Notes: a model not told the origin generated them from the letters alone. Positions 36,142 to 45,792 are shown, counted from the stretch's first letter. The stretch: 64,000 bases of DNA from Patiriisocius marinus (GCF_008974325.1 NZ_BKCG01000001.1:806001-870000), one strand, 5' to 3'. Program-made: numbers and translations.

Positions 36142-37776
36142 ATGAAAAAGAAAATCATCCTTCCAGTTGTAATATCGGCAATTGTATTTGCCTCAGTAGG
36201 TTTTACAACGGTAGTAAAAAGCGACTTTTTTGAGATTGCCAAACAACTCGAAATTTTTACAACACTTTACAAAGAGTTGAACATGAATTATGTGGACGAA
36301 GTTACGCCCGCAACATTGATGGATAACGCAATTAAAGGGGTTTTAGAGGATCTAGATCCTTATACTATTTACTGGAATGAACAAGCTGTTGAAGATGCTC
36401 GTATTAAAAACAGTGGTGTGTATACTGGTGTGGGTGCTACAATTAGAAGTACTGGCGAAAAATTAATTGTTGTTGAACCATTTAAAAATTATCCAGCTGA
36501 TAAAGCAGGATTAAAAGGCGGAGACGAAATTATTAAAGTTGGTAACATTTCAGTTGATGGATATGAAGGTGATCCTCGCGACTTATTAAAAGGGAATGCA
36601 GGTTCTAAAGTGGAAGTAACTTATTTACGCCAAGGCAAAAAAAATACAACCGAAATTGAACGTAGTTCGGTCGAAGTTAATGCGGTACCGTATTATAAAT
36701 TAATTGAAGGTGATATAGGCTACATTGTATTATCAAAATTTAATAAGAAAACAACTACGCAAACAAAAAGTGCCCTTGAAGATTTAAAGCTACAAGGAGC
36801 AACAAAAATTATACTTGATCTTAGAGGAAATCCAGGTGGTTTACTAAATGAAGCGATCAATATTGTAAACCTTTTTGTTCCAAAAGGAGAAGTAATTACA
36901 ACAACTAAATCGGTAATTGAAAAATATAATAAAACATATAAAACTACAAGAGAACCTGTAGATACCGAAATTCCATTAGCAGTACTTGTAAATGGTCGTA
37001 GTGCATCGGCTAGTGAGATTGTTTCAGGGGGTTTACAAGATCTTGATCGTGCTATTGTTGTTGGTGCCCGTAGTTTTGGGAAAGGGCTTGTACAGCGCCC
37101 TAAAAAGCTTACTTACGGTACTCAATTAAAAGTTACTATTTCCCGTTACTATACACCAAGTGGTCGTTGTATACAAGCATTAGATTATTGGAATCGTGAT
37201 GAAAATGGAGATCCTGTTAGAAAAGATGCTAAAGAATACAGCGCTTTTAAGACTAAGGGTGGAAGAACAGTTTATGATGGTGGTGGAATTTTACCAGATA
37301 TTGAACTTGAAACAGCTAAATTTAGTCCTGTTACTACTGCCCTATTGAAAGACAATGCGATATTTGATTATGCTACGGAATATTACTACAAAAATCAATT
37401 AACAGATTGGACAAATTTTAAAATTACCGATTCTGATTTTCAAAATTTTATGAGTTATTTAAAAGATAATAACTTTGAATACGAAACTGAAACTGAAAAA
37501 GAATTTGAAAAAGCACTTAGAAAGGCTGATGACGATGATTTAAAAAATGATATCAGTAGTAGTTATAATGCATTGATGGTAGCTTTAGATCAAGCAAAAG
37601 ACAAAAAAATAGTCAACAAAAAAGCTGAAATTATGTCGCTTATGAGTGATGAAATTCTAAAAAGATATTTTTATAAAGAAGGTTTATATGATTATCAAGT
37701 AGTAAACAATCCTGAAATTCGTGCAGCAATTGATGTACTGAATGATGAGAAGAAATATAAGAAGATATTGAAATAA
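36142..37776 (+). CDS. S41-family C-terminal processing peptidase (CtpA-like)
   Basis: A 544-aa periplasmic protease. N-terminal signal anchor (residues 4-24), PDZ domain (~85-165, GVYTGVGATIRSTGEKL), tail-specific protease core with LDLRGNPGGLLNEA, catalytic Ser in GRSASASEIVSGG and the general-base Lys in SFGKGLVQ. The last ~150 residues are an acidic helical C-terminal domain. By family it cleaves proteins near hydrophobic C-termini in the envelope. Preceded by leader hairpins, followed by a terminator. Confidence 0.95.
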   Translation: MKKKIILPVVISAIVFASVGFTTVVKSDFFEIAKQLEIFTTLYKELNMNYVDEVTPATLMDNAIKGVLEDLDPYTIYWNEQAVEDARIKNSGVYTGVGATIRSTGEKLIVVEPFKNYPADKAGLKGGDEIIKVGNISVDGYEGDPRDLLKGNAGSKVEVTYLRQGKKNTTEIERSSVEVNAVPYYKLIEGDIGYIVLSKFNKKTTTQTKSALEDLKLQGATKIILDLRGNPGGLLNEAINIVNLFVPKGEVITTTKSVIEKYNKTYKTTREPVDTEIPLAVLVNGRSASASEIVSGGLQDLDRAIVVGARSFGKGLVQRPKKLTYGTQLKVTISRYYTPSGRCIQALDYWNRDENGDPVRKDAKEYSAFKTKGGRTVYDGGGILPDIELETAKFSPVTTALLKDNAIFDYATEYYYKNQLTDWTNFKITDSDFQNFMSYLKDNNFEYETETEKEFEKALRKADDDDLKNDISSSYNALMVALDQAKDKKIVNKKAEIMSLMSDEILKRYFYKEGLYDYQVVNNPEIRAAIDVLNDEKKYKKILK

Positions 37777-37800
37777 TAGTACTTCATTTTAAAAATCTAC

Positions 37801-37840
37801 AAACAGTTTAAAAAGCAAGATGCTTTTTAAACTGTTTTTT
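37801..37840 (+). terminator. Terminator after the S41 peptidase gene
   Basis: A perfect 17-bp stem, 37801-37817 with 37821-37837 (AAACAGTTTAAAAAGCA and its complement), has a 3-nt loop and Ts follow. Confidence 0.87.
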
Positions 37841-37879
37841 GTAGTATTATTTTCATAACTTTATGTAAATTATTTGGTT

Positions 37880-38928
37880 ATGAAAAAATTATATCTCCCT
37901 CTTATTCTACTATGTCTTTTAAGTGTTTTTCTACTTTCCTGTCAAAGTCATGATGACAATAGTGATATTGCGATTAATGAACCTTTATATTTAGTTTTAG
38001 ACACTAATAAAGCACTTCGAAATCAAGAAGTAAATTTTTCTTTAATAAGTGAAGAAAATGCTGATTTTACGTCACAAGCGAAATTTTTTGTTGATGGAAA
38101 TCTAATATCAAACACAACATTTTCTTCAGCAACAGAGGGCACTCACGAGGTATATGCTACATATAATTTAGGGGGGTTGAAACGACTACAACTGCTCAAG
38201 AACTAGAAATTTTTATTCCTAAGAGAAAAGTTCTAATTGAAGATTTTACCGGTACTTGGTGTGGATTTTGTGTGCTAATGACAAGTCTAATTAAAGAGGC
38301 AAAAGAATTTACTCCTCACCTTGTTTCTGTTGCACTACATGATAATAGTGCTTTTAGTGGAAGTGACCCATACGCCATATTTGAAACTTTTTATTTGAAG
38401 GAAAGTTATGGGGTTTTAGGATTTCCAACAGGAGTAATTAATAGAGACGAATTTTGGGATAGAGATAATATTACACCCCAAGTCATGGAAGTTGCAGGTA
38501 AGGAAACTTCAATAAGTCTATCTATTAATTCTCAAGTTGAGAATAGAAAACTTACTATTGATCTCTCGTTAATTTCAGAAGAAAATTTACAAAATAAAAA
38601 AATTACAATTTTTATACTTGAAAATGGTTTAGTCTATCCACAAGTAAACTATCTTAATGAAGATCCAGAAAGCGAATGGTATGTTTTAGGTCCAATTATA
38701 GAAGACTTTGTTCACAACGATGTACTTAGAATTTCTTTAACTGATGCTCTTGGAGACTCTTTACCTGAAATAAATGCTCTAAGTCTATTCGAAAAAAAAT
38801 ATTCTGTAGACATCCCAACAAAAATAACATTGGAAAATATTGTAATCGTTGCTATTATTTCTGACGAAGATAATAAAGCAATGAATGCTCAAGAGGCTCA
38901 TGTAGGCGAATTTAAACAATTCGAATAA
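37880..38928 (+). pseudogene. Omp28-like lipoprotein split by a frameshift at a G6 run
   Basis: The first 107 codons (37880-38206) encode a lipoprotein signal (LLSC) and the start of an Omp28-like protein; the rest continues in another frame to 38928. The break is at GGGGGG, 38171-38176. One extra G gives the join NLGGVETTTTAQELEIFIP and an intact 349-aa protein, almost the same as the 350-aa neighbour. The restored frame has a thioredoxin-like motif, EDFTGTWCGFC, absent from that neighbour. The frame could be restored by G-tract slippage during replication (phase variation), transcriptional slippage or programmed frameshifting; a sequencing error or decay are the alternatives. The start is ATG 37880. 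Confidence 0.8.
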
Positions 38929-38949
38929 ACCTAAAACATCTATTTTAAT

Positions 38950-40002
38950 ATGAAAAATTTAAAACTATTAGTAAGCATTGGGTTAATAGTATTATTGACT
39001 GTTTCTATTTCTTGTAAAACAGATGACACAATTTATATAATAAACGATACTGCTAAACTAGAATTAGAATTTAATAAAGGCTTAAGAGGTCAAGAAATTT
39101 CTTTGTCTTTAGAAGGATCTAACGGAGAAAATTTCTCAGAAGAAGCTACATTTTATATTAATGGAAGTATGATTGAAAGTTCTGTTTTTTCATCACAAAA
39201 TATTGGAAGTTATGAAGTATTTGCAGAATACAATTTAGCAGGAACGATTACACAAACCCCAACACAAAATATTGAAATAATAATTCCCAAAAATAAAATT
39301 TTTCTTGATATGGTATTGGATCGTTCTCATGGCCAAAGCCCAAAAATAAATTCATATCTCAAAGAAGCTAAAACTTATTCTAGTAATATTATAAATATTA
39401 GTTGGATAACTACTAGAATAAACCCTGACGATATTGATCCTTTAACAACTATAGAAGCTGGGTATATGAATAATAATTTAGGAAATCCGTCCTTTCCATC
39501 TGCTTACATAAATAGAGATGGTTGGTTTTCAGTCAATAACATAGAAAATCTTGTTACTGAAGCTGACGGTATTGATTCTTCATGTACTGTAGGCATTTCA
39601 TCAATACTTAATAACCAATCATTAACTATTGAAATCAATGTTGTTGCAGAGATAGACATGTTTGAGTATAAATTAGTTGTTTACTTAATTGAAGATAATG
39701 TAATAGGACCACAAAAAAATAGTCTCAACAACAATGAAGCAAGTGAATGGTTCGGAAAAGGTGATCCTATTCCTAATTTTCAGTATAATAATCTCTACCG
39801 AAAATCGGTCTCTAATTTTTTAGGAGACTACATGGAATTTACACCAGCTTTAACTGCTTTTACTAAAGAATTTGAGATTGATATTCCAAACAATTATAAT
39901 ACTGAAAATCTAAAAGTGTTAGCATATATAACAAATGGGGAAGATTTTATTCCGATAAACTCTCAAATAGCGAACATTAACACTAAGGTAGCGTTTGAAT
40001 AA
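38950..40002 (+). CDS. Omp28-like lipoprotein, intact tandem paralogue without CXXC
   Basis: A 350-aa predicted lipoprotein (VSISC lipobox). It aligns along its length with the restored upstream protein: FYINGSMIESSVFSSQNIG matches FFVDGNLISNTTFSSATEG, and GNPSFPSAYINRDGWF matches GFPTGVINRDEFW. The redox motif TWCGFC of the upstream copy is replaced by MVLDRSHG, so this copy cannot act as a thiol-disulfide protein. It lies 21 bp after the upstream copy, so they are probably co-transcribed. Function unknown. Confidence 0.85.
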   Translation: MKNLKLLVSIGLIVLLTVSISCKTDDTIYIINDTAKLELEFNKGLRGQEISLSLEGSNGENFSEEATFYINGSMIESSVFSSQNIGSYEVFAEYNLAGTITQTPTQNIEIIIPKNKIFLDMVLDRSHGQSPKINSYLKEAKTYSSNIINISWITTRINPDDIDPLTTIEAGYMNNNLGNPSFPSAYINRDGWFSVNNIENLVTEADGIDSSCTVGISSILNNQSLTIEINVVAEIDMFEYKLVVYLIEDNVIGPQKNSLNNNEASEWFGKGDPIPNFQYNNLYRKSVSNFLGDYMEFTPALTAFTKEFEIDIPNNYNTENLKVLAYITNGEDFIPINSQIANINTKVAFE

Positions 40003-40062
40003 AATAGTATATTAATTAGCTATTTCTCTTTTATTTGTAGCGTATTAGTGATAATTATATCA

Positions 40063-40503
40063 TTAATCCTTTACCATAGCAATATGTGGAATACCATCTT
40101 CAAGGTACCCCTCGCCTATTTGTGAAAACCCATGGCTTTCGTAGAATTTTTTAAGATGCTCTTGAGCTGATAGTTTGATGTTTTCTGTTTTATAATGCTC
40201 TTTAATAGCTTTTAAAGAAGCTTTCATTATTACATGACCATAACCAAAAGCACGTTGATCTTTAGGTACCACAACTCTTCCTATTGCAGCTTGTTCAAAA
40301 TAAATACCTGGTGAAAAACATCTTGAATATGCAACAACTTTACCATCCTTCTGCCCTATTATATGTAGCGCTTTAAAATCTTTACCATCAATATCGTGAT
40401 ACACACAATCCTGTTCTACTACAAAAACTTCGCTGCGTAATTGTAGTACATTATGAAGTTCTATTGGTGTTAATTCATCGAATGTTTTTATAGTAATTTC
40501 CAT
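40063..40503 (-). CDS. GNAT-family N-acetyltransferase (ElaA-like)
   Basis: A 146-aa acyltransferase. It starts ITIKTFDELTPIELHNVLQL with RSEVFVVEQDCVYHDIDGKD, the ElaA signature, and has the acetyl-CoA loop IGRVVVPKDQRAFGYGHVIM. Substrate unknown. Same strand as the CDF gene, 30 bp apart, so likely co-transcribed with it. Confidence 0.9.
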   Translation of the reverse strand: MEITIKTFDELTPIELHNVLQLRSEVFVVEQDCVYHDIDGKDFKALHIIGQKDGKVVAYSRCFSPGIYFEQAAIGRVVVPKDQRAFGYGHVIMKASLKAIKEHYKTENIKLSAQEHLKKFYESHGFSQIGEGYLEDGIPHIAMVKD

Positions 40504-40533
40504 AGTTTGAAGTATTGAAAGTTGGCATAATTA

Positions 40534-41451
40534 TTAATCCTGTACAATTAACTCTTTAGGATCATCTTTATTTAATTCAGGTTGCAGCGTAACGTGATTA
40601 ATTTGAAAGCTATGATATAAGAGTTCTTCTATTTCTTCGGAAATTTTATCAAATTGAGAAATAGTGATATCGGTTGTAAATTCTAAGTGAGCTTCTAGAT
40701 GAATTTCCTTTTCATTAAGTTGCCATACGTGTACATGATGAACATTTTTAATAGTATTAACTGTTTGTATTTTCTCGCTAATTTCAGATAAATTAAGATG
40801 ATCTGGAGTAAAAAGCATTAATACTTTAAAGCTTTCTTTTAAAAGTTGATATCCCATAATCACTAAATAAATAGCTATTAAAACTGTCAATACACTATCT
40901 ACCCAAAACCAATTATAATATTTCATTAATAGTCCACCAATTAACACAGCAACTGAAGCAGACATATCAGTTAGTAAATGTAAATATGCCGAACGCATAT
41001 TCATATTATTATTTGCCTCTTTTCGAAGTAATAAAACACTAAATCCGTTTGCAAGAATACCTAATAATGCTAACCAAATTACAATAGAACTCTCAATTTC
41101 TTGAGGATCTAAAAACCTTTGTACCGCTTCGTACACTAAATAAATAGCTACAATTATTAATGAAAGTGCATTTATAAATGCTGCTATAATTTCAGCTCTT
41201 TTATACCCAAAAGTACGCTCAAAAGAAGCCTCTTTTTTTGAATATAAATCGGCAATATAACTTACAATTAATGATAGAACATCACTGAAATTATGTAGTG
41301 CATCACTCAATAGTGACAAACTACCAGAAATTAAACCACCTATTACTTGTGCCACAGTAATAGCAATGTTTAAAAGAATTGATAGAAGCAATTTTTTACC
41401 CTTTAAATCTGGGTGGTCGTGTGTATGACTATGTGAGTGATTGTGTGACAA
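40534..41451 (-). CDS. Cation diffusion facilitator (zinc/cobalt exporter, CzcD-like)
   Basis: A 305-aa inner-membrane metal/proton antiporter. His-rich N-terminus (HNHSHSHTHDH) that may bind Zn2+, six transmembrane helices, metal-site residues in LLSDALHNFSDV (helix II) and AYLHLLTDMSASVAV (helix V), and a cytoplasmic C-terminal domain with VHHVHVWQLNEKEIHLEAHL. It exports Zn2+, Co2+ or Cd2+. No metal-regulator gene adjoins. Confidence 0.93.
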   Translation of the reverse strand: MSHNHSHSHTHDHPDLKGKKLLLSILLNIAITVAQVIGGLISGSLSLLSDALHNFSDVLSLIVSYIADLYSKKEASFERTFGYKRAEIIAAFINALSLIIVAIYLVYEAVQRFLDPQEIESSIVIWLALLGILANGFSVLLLRKEANNNMNMRSAYLHLLTDMSASVAVLIGGLLMKYYNWFWVDSVLTVLIAIYLVIMGYQLLKESFKVLMLFTPDHLNLSEISEKIQTVNTIKNVHHVHVWQLNEKEIHLEAHLEFTTDITISQFDKISEEIEELLYHSFQINHVTLQPELNKDDPKELIVQD

Positions 41452-41529
41452 GAAAGATTTTTATTTACTATAAAATTACTTAAATAGGAGAAATTTACGG
41501 TAGTAAAACTCGCATATATTATATAAAAA

Positions 41530-41568
41530 ATAAGGATCAAAAGCTAAAATAATAGTTAACTTTTGACC
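41530..41568 (-). terminator. Terminator of rpiB
   Basis: TCAAAAG (41537-41543) pairs with CTTTTGA (41560-41566), extended with one mismatch and by G-C pairs, with an A/T-rich (minus-strand T-rich) tail at 41521-41533. Confidence 0.6.
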
Positions 41569-41593
41569 CTTTATATATTTAATTATTGGAGTA

Positions 41594-42022
41594 TTACATA
41601 CAAATTTTATCTATACGATTTTGATGTCTACCTCCTTCAAAATCAGTATTTAAATATGTTTCAACCATTTTTACAGCTTGTGGAATTGATGTAAATCTTG
41701 CCGGAATACATAATATATTAGCATCGTTATGTAAACGAATAAGTTCAACAATTTCATTAGTCCAGCAAATTCCTGCTCTAACTTTAGGATATTTATTAGC
41801 CGTCATTGCAACACCATTAGCACTACCACAGATAAGAATTCCGTGAGGTACTTCACCGTCGTTAACTGCCTTTGCAACTGGATTAGCAAAATCTGGATAA
41901 TCAACACTATCTAAAGTGTCAGTTCCATAATTAATAACTTCAAGGCCTTGCGCTTCAAGATATTTTACAATGGCAAATTTATAATCTGGTCCTGCGTGGT
42001 CGTTTCCTATGGCTATTTTCAT
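41594..42022 (-). CDS. rpiB: Ribose-5-phosphate isomerase B
   Basis: A 142-aa pentose-phosphate enzyme that interconverts ribose 5-phosphate and ribulose 5-phosphate. It starts MKIAIGNDHAGPDYKFAIV with the catalytic-site GNDHAG, and has the Cys-containing loop ILICGSANGVAMTANK. A possible minus-strand -7 box, TACCTTTG, is at 42071-42078. It is followed upstream by the AT-rich non-coding gap. Confidence 0.96.
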   Translation of the reverse strand: MKIAIGNDHAGPDYKFAIVKYLEAQGLEVINYGTDTLDSVDYPDFANPVAKAVNDGEVPHGILICGSANGVAMTANKYPKVRAGICWTNEIVELIRLHNDANILCIPARFTSIPQAVKMVETYLNTDFEGGRHQNRIDKICM

Positions 42023-42764
42023 TTTAATATTCCCAAAAAAAGGGTGTTTTTAATGATTAGTAATTTTATACAAAGGTAATCAAGTTTACAGATGTATAAT
42101 TACATCAAAAGTGCATAATATAAGCTTACTTTTTTCATAAAATACAATTAATCAACACATAACATTTAATTAACATTTTAGTTAACAACTATGTTTATAT
42201 TTATAAGTTAGAAAAGGATAGAAAAAGTTGCATAAGTGATTTGAATAGTTCATATCCATAATTAAATCGAAATACCTGAATATAACTTTACTATTTATAG
42301 GTGAGTTATTAGATAAAAAAGTGAGTTTTCAAACAAGAAAAAATAAAATTTTTATTAAAAAAACCTTGTTAATTCACCTTATCAACAATTGTTAACAGTA
42401 CTACTTAAACTGTTAAATTTCAAGAGATAAAATTAATGATATCTTGTTAATAACCTACACAAAACAAACTACAACTATTAAAACAACACTTGTGCTATAA
42501 AGTTATGCTACATGTTAACAAGCTATCATGACTATCATTTTTATTTTAAATTTTTAAAAAAGAAAAGATGTTATATATATAGTTGTTGATAACAGGGATA
42601 ACTATCAATTTTCCTTTTTTTTTACTCTGAAATATGACGTATTTAAAAAGTCTTAAAAGAAAAAAGGAACCTTAAAATTTCTGAAACACTCAATTTTTAA
42701 AATTCCATTAATTGAGGAAATTTATTATGTATTAGAAGAAAATTATTGGTTTAAAAAAAACAAA
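42023..42764. other. 742-bp AT-rich non-coding gap; candidate replication origin
   Basis: The longest gene-free stretch in the window, with no open frame or RNA gene recognised. It contains TTATCAACA (42379-42387) and its reverse complement (42584-42592), one base from the DnaA box TTATCCACA, plus TGTTAACAG (42390-42398), TGTTAATAA (42445-42453), TGTTAACAA (42513-42521) and long A/T runs. It lies between the divergent rpiB side and rnr side. Two parS-like sites occur 17-19 kb away, and codon-position G/C bias changes sign between the left and right of the window. Origin function is inference. Confidence 0.4.
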
Positions 42765-43004
42765 TTAAACAACACTTAAATGACTATTATCTTCTAATGA
42801 ATTGATAATAATTTTCGCTTTTTCAATATCATTTATGTGAACTCTTAATCGAATTCCTCCAACCGCGTTACTATGAAATTGAAGAACGCTTATCATCATT
42901 TCATTTTGAAAAACATAACGTAAGTTTGCCTGTTCCAACAAATGTTGAAGAACCGTATATTCACTTTGAAAAGTGAAAATAGCGATGGTTTTGAAGTCTT
43001 TCAC
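42765..43004 (-). CDS. DUF2007 (putative signal-transducing) protein
   Basis: A 79-aa protein with the DUF2007 pattern: FKTIAIFTFQSEYTVLQHLL, then NEMMISVLQFHSNAVGG and VHINDIEKAKII. I take GTG 43004 as the start (VKDFKTIA...), which avoids overlap with the upstream VOC stop; TTG 43031 is the longer alternative. These small ferredoxin-fold proteins are of unknown function. Downstream partner of the VOC gene. Confidence 0.75.
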   Translation of the reverse strand: MKDFKTIAIFTFQSEYTVLQHLLEQANLRYVFQNEMMISVLQFHSNAVGGIRLRVHINDIEKAKIIINSLEDNSHLSVV

Positions 43005-43014
43005 TAGTAATTTA

Positions 43015-43386
43015 TTAAATATGTTGATCAATTAAAATAACATTTCCATCAGGATCTAATACAACTAAACTAGCTGGTCCTGAGCTATTTTCATCAGCTT
43101 CCGTTTCTATTTCTATACCTTTATTTTTTAAAGATTTTTGTATTTTTCTTACATCGTCAAATTTTTCTAATACCTTTGCATCAACATCCCATCCTGGATT
43201 GAAGGTTAAAATGTTATTCTCAAACATCCCTTGAAACAGTCCAATTAAAGAATCTTCATTTTTCATTATTAAATATTTCCGTTCTAAATCACCAGCAAAT
43301 ACAGAAAATCCTAAGGTTTCATAAAATGACTTTGATACCTTAATATCTTTAACTGCTAGACTTATTGAAAAAGCTCCTAATTTCAT
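43015..43386 (-). CDS. VOC-family (glyoxalase/bleomycin-resistance fold) protein
   Basis: A 123-aa single VOC domain: start MKLGAFSISLAVKDIKVSKS, KSFYETLGFSVF, and the closing GPASLVVLDPDGNVILIDQH. Several metal-ligand positions are not obvious (Ser at the first His position), so it may not be a classic metalloenzyme. Common in flavobacteria. Upstream of the DUF2007 gene on the same strand. Confidence 0.88.
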   Translation of the reverse strand: MKLGAFSISLAVKDIKVSKSFYETLGFSVFAGDLERKYLIMKNEDSLIGLFQGMFENNILTFNPGWDVDAKVLEKFDDVRKIQKSLKNKGIEIETEADENSSGPASLVVLDPDGNVILIDQHI

Positions 43387-43529
43387 AGTAATTTCTTAAT
43401 GTTAAATAATAAAGATACAGATTAAATAAACATAAATTGTAGGCGCTAAAGTTCACAATCTTAAAACTTTACAAAATAAGGACTATTAGCAATTTATTAC
43501 AACTACTTTTACACAATAACAGATTAAAA

Positions 43530-45734
43530 ATGTCACAAAAATATAAGAAACGAGGACCTAAAAAGATTGATAATCTTTCACAAAATATACTTTCTATTTT
43601 ACGAAAAGATCATTCTAAACCTCATAATTACAAACAAATTGCAGCAAAATTGAATCTTGACGATGCTAACAGCCGCAATCAGATTATTAAAAAATTGAAA
43701 CAATTACAAGTAGAACAAACTATCCAAGAAGTGGATCGTGGAAAATATATAATTACGCCATCAAAAAACTATTACACAGGTCGTGTAGATATGGCTGGAC
43801 GTGGCCAAGGTTACATAATTACAGATGATCTTGAGGAAGATATTTATGTAAAAAGTAAAAATTTAAACAAAGCTTTACACGGTGATACTGTGGAAGTTTA
43901 TGTATTTAAACGTCGTAAAGGTGGTAAAACTGAAGGTGAAATTACTAGAATTATAGAACGTAAGAAAACCGAATTTGTAGGTACTATTGATATACACGAA
44001 AACTTTGCTTTTGTGTCTATGACAGACCATAAAATGCACGTTGACATATTTGTTCCAAAAGCAAAAATTAATGGAGCTGAACAAGGCGAAATGGTTCTTG
44101 TTGAAATGGAAGATTGGCCAGAAAAAGCTGACTCCCCTTACGGAAAGGTTATAAAACGCCTTGGAATGCCTGGCGAGCATAATACTGAAATACACGCAAT
44201 TTTAGCACAATATGGTTTACCATATGAGTTTCCTATTGAAGTAGAAGAATATGCTAATACGCTAGACACTAGTATTCAACCAGACGAAATTGCAAAGCGT
44301 AGAGATATGCGTAAAGATTTAACCTTTACCATTGACCCAAAAGATGCTAAGGATTTTGATGATGCATTATCTTTTACAACACTAGAAAATGGTAATTACG
44401 AAATAGGAATTCATATTGCAGATGTTTCTCATTATTTAAAAATTGGAACACTACTCGACGATGAAGCTTATGAGCGTGCAACTTCAGTATATTTAGTTGA
44501 TAGAGTAGTACCTATGTTACCTGAAGTACTTTCAAACGGTGCTTGTTCACTACGTCCACATGAAGAAAAATATACATTTTCAGCAGTTTTCGAAATGAAT
44601 TCTAAAGCTCAAATTGTAAACCAATGGTTTGGTAGAACAGTTACCTATTCAGATGCTCGTTTTGCTTATGAAGAAGCACAGGAAATTATTGAAAATTACC
44701 AAGCAACAAAAGAAATAAACACAACTATTCCTGCTGAAATTTCAATAACTGATAAACAATATGATGTTGATGTGCCAATTGCGAAAGCTATAATTGAAAT
44801 GGATCGTCTTGCTAAAATTATGCGTTCCGCAAGAATGAATAATGGTGCAATTTCGTTTGATAAAGTAGAAGTAAAATTCAAGTTAGATGAACATAATAAT
44901 CCAGCTGGAGTTTATTTTAAAGAAAGTAAAGATGCTAATAAGCTAATTGAAGAATTTATGCTTTTAGCTAACCGTAGTGTAGCCGAATACATTGGTAAAC
45001 AAAAGAAAACATTCGTATACAGAGTTCACGATGAACCGGATGACGAGAAAATTTCAGCATTAGAAAATATCATTAAGCAATTTGGTTATAAACTTGATAC
45101 AAAGGATAAAAAGTCTACAGCTCAATCAATGAATAAATTATTGAAAGACGTAAACGGTAAAAAAGAACAAAACTTAATTGATACCCTTGCAATTAGAAGT
45201 ATGAGTAAAGCGGTGTACACCACAAATAATATAGGCCATTACGGTCTTGCATTTGACTATTACACCCACTTTACTTCGCCTATACGTAGATATCCAGATG
45301 TAATGGTACATCGATTACTACAACGCTATTTAGATAATAAAGACAGCGCAAAAGCAGACACGTACGAAGAACGTTGTCAACACTCTAGTGATATGGAAAA
45401 TTTAGCATCTAGTGCAGAGCGTGATAGTATTAAGTATATGCAAATTAAATACATGAAAGATCACGAGAATGAAGAATTCTTAGGAGTTATTAGTGGTGTT
45501 ACAGAATGGGGAATTTATGTTGAAATAGTAAGTAATAAATGTGAAGGAATGGTACGAATCCAAGATATGCGCGATGATCAATACGAGTTTATCAAAGAGG
45601 ATTATGCTGTTGTAGGCCGTAAATCTAATACTACATATACACTGGGTGATGAAATTTATGTTAAAGTAAAAAATGCAGACCTTGTTAAAAAACATTTAGA
45701 TTTTACAATGCTAGGTCATAATAAAGAAAGTTAA
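43530..45734 (+). CDS. rnr: Ribonuclease R
   Basis: A 734-aa 3'-to-5' exoribonuclease that degrades structured RNA. It has an N-terminal winged-helix and cold-shock regions (~20-210), the RNB catalytic domain with DPKDAKDFDDALS (Asp cluster) and HYTSPIRRYPDVMVHR-like segment (HFTSPIRRYPDVMVHRLL), and a C-terminal S1 domain (EFLGVISGVTEWGIYVEI). Beside the candidate origin gap. Monocistronic as far as visible. Confidence 0.97.
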   Translation: MSQKYKKRGPKKIDNLSQNILSILRKDHSKPHNYKQIAAKLNLDDANSRNQIIKKLKQLQVEQTIQEVDRGKYIITPSKNYYTGRVDMAGRGQGYIITDDLEEDIYVKSKNLNKALHGDTVEVYVFKRRKGGKTEGEITRIIERKKTEFVGTIDIHENFAFVSMTDHKMHVDIFVPKAKINGAEQGEMVLVEMEDWPEKADSPYGKVIKRLGMPGEHNTEIHAILAQYGLPYEFPIEVEEYANTLDTSIQPDEIAKRRDMRKDLTFTIDPKDAKDFDDALSFTTLENGNYEIGIHIADVSHYLKIGTLLDDEAYERATSVYLVDRVVPMLPEVLSNGACSLRPHEEKYTFSAVFEMNSKAQIVNQWFGRTVTYSDARFAYEEAQEIIENYQATKEINTTIPAEISITDKQYDVDVPIAKAIIEMDRLAKIMRSARMNNGAISFDKVEVKFKLDEHNNPAGVYFKESKDANKLIEEFMLLANRSVAEYIGKQKKTFVYRVHDEPDDEKISALENIIKQFGYKLDTKDKKSTAQSMNKLLKDVNGKKEQNLIDTLAIRSMSKAVYTTNNIGHYGLAFDYYTHFTSPIRRYPDVMVHRLLQRYLDNKDSAKADTYEERCQHSSDMENLASSAERDSIKYMQIKYMKDHENEEFLGVISGVTEWGIYVEIVSNKCEGMVRIQDMRDDQYEFIKEDYAVVGRKSNTTYTLGDEIYVKVKNADLVKKHLDFTMLGHNKES

Positions 45735-45792
45735 CAACTTTTTGTTTTGGAACGTTTTTTGAAAATATAATTTTTAAATAAAATAAATTTTT

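Noticed and set aside
38171-38177. Classic -1 ribosomal slippery heptamer at the G run
   Set aside because: A-GGG-GGG would force a Gly-tRNA onto AGG in the P site after slipping, which is poor pairing; tract-length change or transcriptional slippage is simpler, though not excluded.
42023-42764. A small protein gene, CRISPR array or structural RNA in the large gap
   Set aside because: No open frame with protein-like composition, no regular direct repeats, and no tRNA, 6S, tmRNA or RNase P RNA pattern that I can recognise.
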